This document shows positions 4,623 through 11,645 of a stretch of DNA of 12,856 nt, piece after piece; within the stretch, counting starts at the first letter, position 1, and every line of letters starts with the position of its first letter. The DNA is from Bacillota bacterium (lineage in GTDB: Bacteria > Bacillota > Clostridia > Oscillospirales > Ruminococcaceae). Location: contig JAEWZG010000137.1 in NCBI GenBank assembly GCA_023395435.1, positions 1-12,856 of the forward strand, given 5' to 3'. The notes beneath the pieces were generated by a model. It was not told the DNA's origin, made no database searches, and saw only the letters and a list, made by a program, of their open reading frames with translations. Made by a program: the position numbers and the translations under genes.

Positions 4623-6557
4623 ATGAGCACTATAAAAATTGACCCAACTAAATGTATTGGTTGCAACTCGTGCATAAGAGTTTGTCCAACCCACATTGCA
4701 AATATTGCATCCATTAATAATGATGGAAAACTTACAATAAGCATAGATGACGAAAAATGTATAAAATGTGGTGAATGCATAAAAGCATGCTCCAGCCATG
4801 GTGCCAGAACTTATCTTGATGACACTCATCATTTTATAGATGATGTTGCCAATAATAAAAAAATATCTGTAATTGTTGCTCCTGCTGTCAAAGTATCCTT
4901 TGGAGAAAGATGGAAAAATGTCGTTGCTTGGTTACGCTCTATTGGTGTGGATAAAATATATGATGTTTCCTTTGGGGCTGATATCTGTACTTGGGCACAC
5001 TTAAAACTTGTAAATCAGAATCCTGATGCAAAAATAATATCTCAGCCTTGTGCAGCAACTACAAATTATATTCTAAAATATCATCCTGAACTATTAAAAA
5101 ATCTTTCTCCTATACATAGCCCGATGCTATGTGCTTCAATATACATAAAAAAATATTTGAATGACAATAATGAAATTGCTGCTTTGTCACCATGCATAGC
5201 AAAAAAGGATGAATTTACACAGACTGGTCTGGTTAAATACAATGTCACTTTTGATAAGCTAAAAAAATACTTAGATGAAAAAAATATAGATATTTCATCA
5301 TTTAGCTATAATGGGAATACTCTTTTTGATAATGACTTATCTTTTGAAGGAGCAATTTATCCTAAACCTGGCGGACTGAAAACCTGCTTACAATTTCATA
5401 GTCCACATCTTACAGTTATTAATTCTGAAGGCTCGACAAAAATATATAAGGAAATTGATAACTACGCAAACATTCAGCCTGAATATGTACCGACCGTTTT
5501 TGATATTCTGAACTGTGAATTTGGATGCAATACTGGTCCTGCTGTCGGCAGAGAAGCTGACGTCTTCGCTATCTATAAAACTATGCACAGCATAAAGCAT
5601 GATGCAAAGGAGTCACGCAATAAGCATAAGACCTTTAAAGAATATAAGCAGTTCAAGAATTTTGATAAGACACTTAAGCTTGAAGATTTTATGAGAGAGT
5701 ATTCAACTAAATACGCTCTTAACATTACTAGACCTACAGAGAGTGAAATTGAAGCTGCTTTTATAGAACTTAACAAATTCACTCCTGCTGAGAGAAAGAT
5801 TGACTGTCATGCCTGTGGGTATAGAAGCTGTTATGACATGGCGTGTGCAATAGCAAACGGTAATAATATCTCTGACAACTGTATGCAGAAAGCTAAAAGT
5901 ATTGCTGAAAACAAGACTCAGCGTGTCAATGAACTTAATGACAATGTCAGAACACTAACAAAAGAGCTTCAGAAAGTTATCGTATCACTTTCAAGCAACA
6001 TTCAGAATGTAAACTCAGATGTTGTGAACATTGATTCTCTTAATTCTACAAACACAAACGATATGAGCACTATTACTGAGAGAATGAATGAGCTCAACAA
6101 TCTTTCTCAAAAAATTAATGTTGCACTTTCGAACATTCAGAAAGGCACTGATAATTTCAGCAAAATGACTTCTGATGTTTCATCAATAGCATCAAAAACA
6201 AATCTTCTTTCACTGAATGCCTCAATAGAAGCTGCTCGTGCCGGTGATGCTGGAAAGGGATTTGCTGTTGTTGCTACAGAAGTAAGAAGCCTCGCAAATA
6301 ACTCTTCTTATGCTGTTAATGATGCAGAGCATTATAACAGGCAGGTTAATGAAGCTGTTGCAGATATTGGTACTATTATCAACACTATTGATACAACTGT
6401 GCACGATCTTCTTGAAATTGTTGATCATGTAAACGAAAATGTTTCTATAACAAAAAAACGAGGAAGCTCAATAAACGATAGTATGGTTGTTGTAAGTCAG
6501 ATTACAGAAAATGTTGAAAAGCTCGTTGTTGAGGCTTTCGAAATGCTCAATAATTAA
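4623..6557 (+). CDS. [FeFe]-hydrogenase-like sensor fused to a chemoreceptor signalling domain
   Basis: A 644-residue soluble protein with no membrane helix. Order of domains: two [4Fe-4S] ferredoxin motifs (Cys11/14/17/21 and Cys46/49/52/56); an [FeFe]-hydrogenase catalytic-like domain (about 80-365) with L1 as SQPCAATTNY (Cys143), L2 as SPCIAKKDEF (Cys191) and L3 as NCEFGCNTGPA (Cys298, Cys302); a further Fe-S domain (Cys395/398/403/420); and a coiled coil with an MCP signalling hairpin (about 430-644), whose tip reads NLLSLNASIEAARAGDAGKG. All four H-cluster cysteines are present. The L1 residue after Cys143 is Ala, where catalytic enzymes have the proton-relay Cys, as in sensory rather than catalytic hydrogenases. 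Likely role: cytoplasmic H2 or redox sensor feeding CheA/CheW. The start is ATG 4623, since GGAGG (4613-4617) lies 5 bases upstream and the earlier ATG at 4605 precedes the predicted transcription start. No hydrogenase maturation or che genes are nearby. Confidence 0.88.
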   Translation: MSTIKIDPTKCIGCNSCIRVCPTHIANIASINNDGKLTISIDDEKCIKCGECIKACSSHGARTYLDDTHHFIDDVANNKKISVIVAPAVKVSFGERWKNVVAWLRSIGVDKIYDVSFGADICTWAHLKLVNQNPDAKIISQPCAATTNYILKYHPELLKNLSPIHSPMLCASIYIKKYLNDNNEIAALSPCIAKKDEFTQTGLVKYNVTFDKLKKYLDEKNIDISSFSYNGNTLFDNDLSFEGAIYPKPGGLKTCLQFHSPHLTVINSEGSTKIYKEIDNYANIQPEYVPTVFDILNCEFGCNTGPAVGREADVFAIYKTMHSIKHDAKESRNKHKTFKEYKQFKNFDKTLKLEDFMREYSTKYALNITRPTESEIEAAFIELNKFTPAERKIDCHACGYRSCYDMACAIANGNNISDNCMQKAKSIAENKTQRVNELNDNVRTLTKELQKVIVSLSSNIQNVNSDVVNIDSLNSTNTNDMSTITERMNELNNLSQKINVALSNIQKGTDNFSKMTSDVSSIASKTNLLSLNASIEAARAGDAGKGFAVVATEVRSLANNSSYAVNDAEHYNRQVNEAVADIGTIINTIDTTVHDLLEIVDHVNENVSITKKRGSSINDSMVVVSQITENVEKLVVEAFEMLNN

Positions 6558-6567
6558 ATAACAAAAT

Positions 6568-6597
6568 AAAAGCCTCACCATTTGATGAGGCTTTTTT
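6568..6597. terminator. Shared bidirectional terminator
   Basis: A 10-bp stem (AAAAGCCTCA at 6568-6577, TGAGGCTTTT at 6586-6595, 8-base loop) has T runs on both strands. It ends the hydrogenase-chemoreceptor gene. On the minus strand, the last codons and the stop of the convergent gene are built into its loop and arms. Confidence 0.85.
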
Positions 6598-7066
6598 CTT
6601 TAAGCTTTTGAATTATCAGCTTTTCTTTTTCTTTTGTCGATAACTTACTCCACTCACAATGGGTGATAACAGGTATTTTTATATTAATAATACTTTCCTG
6701 TTCAAAAAGATTATTTTCAAATTCTGTTGAACCACATATATGACATTTATTATCTTTCTTCAAAAAATCAATATTATGTCCATTGATCTTATCACAGGTT
6801 ATTCCAAAAGTTGAGATTACGAGCTTGTCAAAAGATTCTTTTGTATATGAAACAGACCTGTCATTCAAAATATGTTTAATTATTTCTTCATATTCTGTAA
6901 AACATTCATCTTCAATAAGATTTTTAAAAGCGTAATAAGGTGTGTCATTGAGAACTACCAATCTTTCACCATATGAAAAATCAGATAAATATAGAAGTTG
7001 CTTTAATTGCCTGCACTCTTTGCAACGAATAACTTCCCTTCTCACGTTAATGCTTACATCTTTCAT
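6575..7066 (-). CDS. Hypothetical protein with two CxxC pairs (possible zinc ribbon)
   Basis: A 163-residue protein I do not recognise. CKEC at 15-18 and CHIC at 108-111 could together bind zinc, and an HC pair lies at 136-137. The middle (about 25-105) is mixed alpha/beta with few clues (YYAFKNLIEDECF, EYEEIIKHIL). The C-terminus is a basic helix, WSKLSTKEKEKLIIQKLKEKSLIKW from 139, resembling a short amphipathic appendage. AGAGGA lies about 9 bases upstream of the ATG. It follows the 74-residue zinc-ribbon membrane protein by 24 bases and is probably cotranscribed with it. The last five sense codons and the TGA stop fall within the terminator hairpin shared with the convergent gene. It is cytoplasmic as far as can be seen, and function is unknown. 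Confidence 0.75.
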   Translation of the reverse strand: MKDVSINVRREVIRCKECRQLKQLLYLSDFSYGERLVVLNDTPYYAFKNLIEDECFTEYEEIIKHILNDRSVSYTKESFDKLVISTFGITCDKINGHNIDFLKKDNKCHICGSTEFENNLFEQESIINIKIPVITHCEWSKLSTKEKEKLIIQKLKEKSLIKW

Positions 7067-7090
7067 TATGTCTATCCTCTTTGTGTTTTA

Positions 7091-7315
7091 TTAATTAACA
7101 TACCAGCTATGTCCGCAGTTCTGACAGATGGCTTTAACGCGATGACTTGTTTTTGACTTTGTGTTGGTGACAAGTGGAATTATCAAAATAATGCCCACTG
7201 TAATTATTGCAAGAAATAACCATAAAAGCCAGCCACAGCAGCCCCTATTTTTTATTTTTGTTGTTGTTTCATTCACAACAATTACATTTGAACTGTTGCA
7301 TTTAGGACAAATCAT
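7091..7315 (-). CDS. Small membrane protein with a zinc ribbon split by a membrane helix
   Basis: A 74-residue protein: CPKC at 3-6, a Cys-Cys pair at 26-27, a hydrophobic segment at about 28-49 (WLLWLFLAIITVGIILIIPLV), then CQNC at 64-67 followed by GHSWYVN. The two CxxC knuckles flanking a hydrophobic stretch recall LITAF-type domains, in which the segment dips into the membrane so that both knuckles meet to bind one zinc. That comparison is inference. The start is supported by GGAGG 8 bases upstream and a promoter with an extended -10. It is first of two genes with the 163-residue CxxC protein, which may be its partner. No known function can be assigned. Confidence 0.75.
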   Translation of the reverse strand: MICPKCNSSNVIVVNETTTKIKNRGCCGWLLWLFLAIITVGIILIIPLVTNTKSKTSHRVKAICQNCGHSWYVN

Positions 7316-7345
7316 AATGTCAGCCTCCGTTTGTATTATATTTAT

Positions 7346-7374
7346 AGCATAGCATTATATATAGACTATGTCAA
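7346..7374 (-). promoter_or_regulatory. Promoter of the two-gene zinc-ribbon unit
   Basis: Minus-strand TTGACA (plus 7369-7374), 17 bases, then TATGCT (plus 7346-7351) preceded by TGC, an extended -10. Transcription near 7339 leaves about 23 bases to the ATG at 7315. It directly abuts the pullulanase terminator. Confidence 0.55.
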
Positions 7375-7376
7375 AC

Positions 7377-7413
7377 AAAAAGCACTCAACAGATTATTTT
7401 GTTAAGTGCTTTT
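7377..7413 (-). terminator. Intrinsic terminator of the pullulanase gene
   Basis: In minus-strand RNA, AAAAGCACTTAACA pairs with TGTTGAGTGCTTTT through 14 positions, including one U-G wobble, with an 8- to 9-base loop and a following T-rich run. It begins four bases after the stop at 7418. Confidence 0.8.
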
Positions 7414-7417
7414 AATA

Positions 7418-9328
7418 TTATCTGTTTAATACCATTGCAGAAATTGGTGGGACTTCTATTCTGCCTGAATTAATAGTATTAATAACATTATTTCCTGTAG
7501 TATTATCATTAAGGATAACATTCCACTTTCCATCAGGAAGATTTACAGCTGTTGTTTCTTTTTTCGCATTAAAGATAACAGCGATTTCTTCATTATTATC
7601 TTTTAAAATAAATGCGACTGTATTTTCAGGACAGTTATTAATAAAACACAAATGATTTTCAATCTGCTCTTTCGTTCTCATTCTAAAAAGGTTGTGTCCT
7701 TTCCTTAATTCTATAAGGCCCTTGTAGTAATTATAGACTTCCTTATGCTCAGTTTTATTGTTCCATTTGATGCTATTGATACTATCTGGACTGTTATAGC
7801 TATTTTCAGCAAAGCTTGTGCCAGTATCATTATTTGGCTTTGAACGAAGAAATTCCTGCCCTGCCTGAATAAAAGGCACACCTTGCGAAAGGAACACTAT
7901 TGCTGCTGACAACTTATCCATTTTTATTCTATCCTCTACAGCTACTCCTGGAGCAGAATAATAAAGCTTATCCCATAAAGTGAGATTATCGTGAGCCTCA
8001 CAGTAGTTGATTACTTGGCATGGTGAAGTTGCCCAAGGCTTAATTGTTACTTTAGTATACTCAATGAGATTGGTATTAATTGAGCCTGTTACACAAAGCT
8101 TAAGATTTTCTTCTATGTTTTGCTTTCCGTTCACAAAACCAGGTTCTTGCATTTCAAAAACGCTCCCTTTTATTGTGTCACGGATATCATCACTGAAAAA
8201 CGCAATGTCAGGGGTTTTTGAAGCATTGCACTTAAGCGCCTTATCCTCATCAGGCAGTGGAGAATAACCACCAGCCCAGCCCTCACCATAAACAAAGATA
8301 GATGGGTCAATTTCTTTAAGCTCTGAACTTATCATATTCATTGTTGTTGCATCGTGAAGTCCCATTAAGTCAAATCTAAAACCATCTATCATATATTCCT
8401 CAGCCCAGTATTTAACTGAATCGAGCATATACCTTCTCATCATCAGGTGGTCGGAAGCAGTTTCATTACCACAGGCAGAGCCGTTTGTGAACTTGCCGTT
8501 TTCTGTTCTATAATAATAATCGGGCACTGTAAGGTTGAAAATTGAATCCTCACTCCTATAGGTATGGTTGTAAACAACGTCCATAATAACTCGTATACCA
8601 TTTTTGTGAAGGGCTTTGACAAGCTCCTTCATTTCTTTTATACGGACAGCACCATTATGGGCATCGGTTGAATATGAACCTTCAGGAACATTATAATTCT
8701 TTGGATCATATCCCCAGTTAAACTGTTGCTTATCACTTGATTCATCAACTGACTCATAATCAAATGATGGAAGAAGATGAACATGGGTTATTCCAAGCTC
8801 TTTAAGATGAGAAAGGCCTGTATAATCTCCATTATCGTTTTTTGTTTCAAGCTCTGTAAAACCGAGGAATTTTCCTTTCATTTTTATTCCTGAGCTTTCA
8901 TCAATAGAAAAGTCACGTACATGAACTTCATAAATAACAGCGTCAGTTATATTATCAAATGCTGGGCGTGGGGTATTTCTGAAATGTTTCGGGTCAGTTT
9001 CTTTAAGGTTGACAATCATCCCACGATTGCCGTTTATACCGACTGCTTTAGCATAAATATCTACAACTTCATTTGTTACTCCGTTAATTGTTATAGAAAA
9101 TGTATAGTATACTCCGGAAAGATTTTCGTCAATCTCTGTGCTCCATAACCCATCATCACGTTTTTCCATTGAAGCAGTTTTAATAAGATTATTGCCTGCT
9201 CCCTCTTTGTAAAGATTAAGTAAAACATTTTCAGCTGTTGGCGACCATATTCTGAAAGTAGTTTTTTCAGGTGTATATATCGCACCAAGTTCCTCTCGAA
9301 TAATAATATTCTGGATTAAATTTAGCAT
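7418..9328 (-). CDS. pulA: Type I pullulanase (alpha-glucan debranching enzyme)
   Basis: A 636-residue GH13 debranching enzyme that cleaves alpha-1,6 bonds of pullulan, limit dextrins or branched oligosaccharides. It has no signal peptide and no CBM41, so it probably acts in the cytoplasm on imported glucans or stored glycogen. An N-terminal CBM48-like beta domain covers about 12-105. The barrel carries the pullulanase hallmark as FNWGYDP (203-209; usually YNWGYDP), region I DVVYNH (250-255), region II GFRFDLMGLHD with nucleophile Asp320, region III YGEGW with acid Glu349, and region IV AHDN with Asp447. A C-terminal beta domain ends PPISAMVLNR. The longer start at 9343 is not favoured: GAGGTG lying between the two ATGs is the natural SD for the ATG at 9328, and nothing precedes the first. 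It stands alone with its own promoter and terminator. Confidence 0.93.
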   Translation of the reverse strand: MLNLIQNIIIREELGAIYTPEKTTFRIWSPTAENVLLNLYKEGAGNNLIKTASMEKRDDGLWSTEIDENLSGVYYTFSITINGVTNEVVDIYAKAVGINGNRGMIVNLKETDPKHFRNTPRPAFDNITDAVIYEVHVRDFSIDESSGIKMKGKFLGFTELETKNDNGDYTGLSHLKELGITHVHLLPSFDYESVDESSDKQQFNWGYDPKNYNVPEGSYSTDAHNGAVRIKEMKELVKALHKNGIRVIMDVVYNHTYRSEDSIFNLTVPDYYYRTENGKFTNGSACGNETASDHLMMRRYMLDSVKYWAEEYMIDGFRFDLMGLHDATTMNMISSELKEIDPSIFVYGEGWAGGYSPLPDEDKALKCNASKTPDIAFFSDDIRDTIKGSVFEMQEPGFVNGKQNIEENLKLCVTGSINTNLIEYTKVTIKPWATSPCQVINYCEAHDNLTLWDKLYYSAPGVAVEDRIKMDKLSAAIVFLSQGVPFIQAGQEFLRSKPNNDTGTSFAENSYNSPDSINSIKWNNKTEHKEVYNYYKGLIELRKGHNLFRMRTKEQIENHLCFINNCPENTVAFILKDNNEEIAVIFNAKKETTAVNLPDGKWNVILNDNTTGNNVINTINSGRIEVPPISAMVLNR

Positions 9329-9369
9329 TGTGCACCTCTTCATAAAATTGGTTTATTTTTTATAAAATC

Positions 9370-9398
9370 ACTCTATTATAATATAGGCACTTTGTCAA
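9370..9398 (-). promoter_or_regulatory. Probable promoter of pulA
   Basis: Minus-strand TTGACA at plus 9393-9398 is clear. With a 17-base spacer the -10 is TAGAGT (plus 9370-9375), a 4/6 match. A better TATAAT lies five bases closer, but at an unfavourable 12-base spacing. The exact -10 is therefore uncertain. Confidence 0.45.
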
Positions 9399-9436
9399 TA
9401 GATATTTCCTAAATAAACATTTATATTAAAATAATA

Positions 9437-9462
9437 AAAAGCCTACTTAACAGTAGGCTTTT
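9437..9462 (-). terminator. Intrinsic terminator of metK
   Basis: AAAAGCCTACT and AGTAGGCTTTT form a perfect 11-bp stem with a 4-base loop, followed on the minus strand by TTATTATTTT. It lies 10 bases after the metK stop at 9472. Confidence 0.85.
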
Positions 9463-9471
9463 ATAATAATA

Positions 9472-10644
9472 CTATTTAACAACTTCCAAAAGCTCATTGA
9501 TTTTGTCTGTCTTTTCCCACGCTACGCCGAGGTCTTCTCTTCCCATATGGCCATAAGCTGCAAGTTGTCTGTACTGTGGCTTTCTAAGGTCAAGAGTATT
9601 GATTATCGCTGCTGGGCGAAGGTCAAATACCTTATTAACAGCCTCAGCAAGCTTTTCGTCTGAAACTGTTCCCGTGCCAAAAGTATCAACCATTACCGAA
9701 ACCGGGTGTGCAACACCAATTGCGTATGCAAGCTGAACCTCACACTTTTTAGCAAGCTTTGCTGCAACTATATTCTTTGCTACATATCTTGAAGCATAAG
9801 CTGCTGAACGGTCAACCTTTGTCGGGTCTTTTCCTGAAAATGCTCCGCCGCCATGTCTTGAATATCCGCCATATGTGTCAACAATAATTTTTCTTCCTGT
9901 TAATCCGCTGTCGCCTTGCGGTCCACCAATAACAAAGCGTCCTGTTGGGTTAATGAAATATTTTGTATCAGCGTCAAGAAGCTGAGCGGGAATAACTGGC
10001 TTTACAACCATTTCAATTATATCTTTTCTTATCTGTTCAAGTGTAACTTCAGCGTCGTGCTGTGAAGATACAACAACAGCGTCAACTCTTGCTGGCTTTC
10101 CGTCAATATATTCAATGGTAACCTGAGTTTTTCCGTCTGGTCTTAAATATGAGAGTATACCGTTTTTTCTTACCTCAGTAAGCTTGTAAGCAAGCTTTTG
10201 TGCTAGAGAAATTGGCATTGGCATTAGTTCAGCGGTTTCATCACAAGCATAACCAAACATCATACCCTGATCACCTGCACCAGTATCGAATGCTTTCTCT
10301 TCTCTTCCTTCAAGAGCATTGTCAACTCCCATAGCTATATCAGGTGACTGCTTGCCCATTGTTGTAATAACAGAACAGGTATGCCCATCAAAGCCATATT
10401 TTGCTCTGTCATATCCAATATTGACAACAACTTCACGAACGATTGCAGGAATATCTATTTGTGCTTTTGTTGTGATTTCTCCCATACAAAGCACCAAACC
10501 TGTTGTAGTGCATGTTTCACAAGCTACTCTGCCCATTGGATCCTGTTCAAGTATTGCGTCAAGGACTGCATCTGATATCTGGTCACATATTTTATCTGGA
10601 TGGCCTTCTGTTACTGATTCTGATGTAAATAACATTTTTGACAT
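9472..10644 (-). CDS. metK: S-adenosylmethionine synthase (methionine adenosyltransferase)
   Basis: A 390-residue cytoplasmic enzyme of the usual MetK length, making SAM from methionine and ATP with release of phosphate and pyrophosphate. Diagnostic motifs are intact: GHPDKICDQISDA (14-26) with the ATP- and Mg-binding His15 and Asp17, the methionine-site hexapeptide block GAGDQGMMFGYA (122-133), and the phosphate-binding GGGAFSGKDPTKVDRS (265-280). GGAGG lies 8 bases before the ATG. The gene is preceded by a SAM-I riboswitch with a terminator, so expression should fall when SAM is plentiful. It is closed by its own terminator and appears complete. Confidence 0.98.
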   Translation of the reverse strand: MSKMLFTSESVTEGHPDKICDQISDAVLDAILEQDPMGRVACETCTTTGLVLCMGEITTKAQIDIPAIVREVVVNIGYDRAKYGFDGHTCSVITTMGKQSPDIAMGVDNALEGREEKAFDTGAGDQGMMFGYACDETAELMPMPISLAQKLAYKLTEVRKNGILSYLRPDGKTQVTIEYIDGKPARVDAVVVSSQHDAEVTLEQIRKDIIEMVVKPVIPAQLLDADTKYFINPTGRFVIGGPQGDSGLTGRKIIVDTYGGYSRHGGGAFSGKDPTKVDRSAAYASRYVAKNIVAAKLAKKCEVQLAYAIGVAHPVSVMVDTFGTGTVSDEKLAEAVNKVFDLRPAAIINTLDLRKPQYRQLAAYGHMGREDLGVAWEKTDKINELLEVVK

Positions 10645-10660
10645 TTTTATTTCCTCCTAT

Positions 10661-10696
10661 AAAAACTAAAAAGTCAGCACAAAAGAGTGCTGACTT
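10661..10696 (-). terminator. Riboswitch-controlled terminator of the metK leader
   Basis: In minus-strand RNA AAGTCAGCAC and GTGCTGACTT form a 10-bp stem with loop TCTTTT, followed by TTTAGTTTTT. It lies between the SAM aptamer and the metK SD (plus 10653-10658), the normal place for an S-box expression platform. Part of its 5' arm and loop (TCAGCACTCTT) is complementary to the 5' end of the aptamer. Confidence 0.9.
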
Positions 10697-10713
10697 GTTT
10701 TTTAAAATCAAAT

Positions 10714-10815
10714 CCTCATCTCTCGGATATTCCGCAGGAATTGGCACCTTCTTCATTAATATGATTAGGTTGCCGGGCTTCACAGGACCTGTTTCCTCAG
10801 CCACTCTTGATAAGG
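10714..10815 (-). ncRNA. SAM-I (S-box) riboswitch aptamer upstream of metK
   Basis: Read on the minus strand, the leader shows the S-box landmarks in order: TTATCAAGAGTGGCTGAGG (P1 and the kink-turn), GGTCCTGTGAAGCCCGGCAA (P2/P3 core), GGTGCCAATTCC, a small ATTCC-TGC-GGAAT hairpin (P4), and CCGAGAGATGAGG closing P1. P1 pairs CCTTATC with GATGAGG over 7 bp, setting the limits given. SAM binding stabilises P1 and favours the downstream terminator. About 102 bases is the usual aptamer size. Confidence 0.95.
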
Positions 10816-10833
10816 CTATTAAATTGTACATTT

Positions 10834-10862
10834 ATTATATACCATTTATGTATATTTGTCAA
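10834..10862 (-). promoter_or_regulatory. Consensus promoter of the SAM riboswitch-metK transcript
   Basis: Minus-strand TTGACA (plus 10857-10862), 17 bases, TATAAT (plus 10834-10839): a perfect match. Transcription would start near 10827, about 12 bases before P1. The -35 lies only 17 bases beyond the ribU stop, with no terminator between. Confidence 0.85.
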
Positions 10863-10879
10863 CAATATATTTTTAGCAA

Positions 10880-11551
10880 TTACTTTTGATTTATTCTCCA
10901 TAGTATCCAGATTACTATACAAGATATAAGAATAAGTAATGCACAAACATTAAAAATTATAATAGATTTTTTACTAACTTCAATCTCCGATTTACTATTA
11001 TTGATACTGTGACTTTTTCTAAGTGCAAAAATTATTGGTTTATATAATAGAAAAACCAAAGTTGAATTAATAGTTGCTTTAATAATATTAAATGGTAAAA
11101 AGATTGGCACAAGCATATCAACAACAACTGGTCTTGGTACACCCATATAGTAAGGTGTAACGAGATAATTCCATAATATCATTGATATTGTCATTGCTAT
11201 TGTTCCAATAAGTAGCCCTACAACAGCCGAATTAATGTTTCTCTTATATTTATACAATAAAGAAACTGGAAGTGCAAAGGACAATGTTGCAATAACATTC
11301 ATCAGCATTCCAATTGGTCCTGTATCACTTATTGTAACCATTTCAATAAAAGATACAACAATTGATATAAAGATTGTTGATATTGGTCCTAATATTAACC
11401 CCGCGAGAGCAATAATAACATCTTTCGGTTCATAATCAAGAAAAGATACCATTGGTATTCTTAGAATGAAAACCGAAATATAAGCCAACGCACAGAAAAG
11501 GCTCATAAGAATTAGTTTTTTTGTTGTTAATGCGGATTTGCTGTTTGCCAT
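10880..11551 (-). CDS. ribU: ECF transporter substrate-binding component, riboflavin (RibU)
   Basis: A 223-residue integral membrane S component that would bind riboflavin and work with the shared EcfA/A'/T energising module encoded elsewhere. Six hydrophobic segments lie at about 12-33, 44-70, 75-98, 106-130, 143-172 (the last a long span that may hold two helices). An S-component-like SFLDYEPKDVIIALAGLILGP motif runs from 36 to 56. The riboflavin assignment rests mainly on the FMN riboswitch directly upstream. An extra membrane helix (about 196-219) after a charged linker goes beyond the typical RibU end at about 190-200. The start is ATG 11551, with GGAGGAA 5-6 bases upstream. Reading from further upstream would translate the riboswitch and terminator, so that is rejected. 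No terminator follows before the metK promoter. Confidence 0.88.
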   Translation of the reverse strand: MANSKSALTTKKLILMSLFCALAYISVFILRIPMVSFLDYEPKDVIIALAGLILGPISTIFISIVVSFIEMVTISDTGPIGMLMNVIATLSFALPVSLLYKYKRNINSAVVGLLIGTIAMTISMILWNYLVTPYYMGVPRPVVVDMLVPIFLPFNIIKATINSTLVFLLYKPIIFALRKSHSINNSKSEIEVSKKSIIIFNVCALLILISCIVIWILWRINQK

Positions 11552-11594
11552 AAATATTCCTCCAATATAATTGTAGAAACTTGCAAGAGAAAGT

Positions 11595-11623
11595 AAAAAG
11601 CCCCTATGATTAATCATAGGGGC
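11595..11623 (-). terminator. Riboswitch-controlled terminator of the ribU leader
   Basis: A perfect 10-bp stem, GCCCCTATGA and TCATAGGGGC with a TTAA loop (plus 11600-11623), is followed by five T on the minus strand. It lies between the FMN aptamer and the ribU SD. Its 5' arm with flank (CACGCCCC) is exactly complementary to the 5' part of the aptamer. Confidence 0.92.
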
Positions 11624-11645
11624 GTGTAGGTGCTTAAACCTGCAT

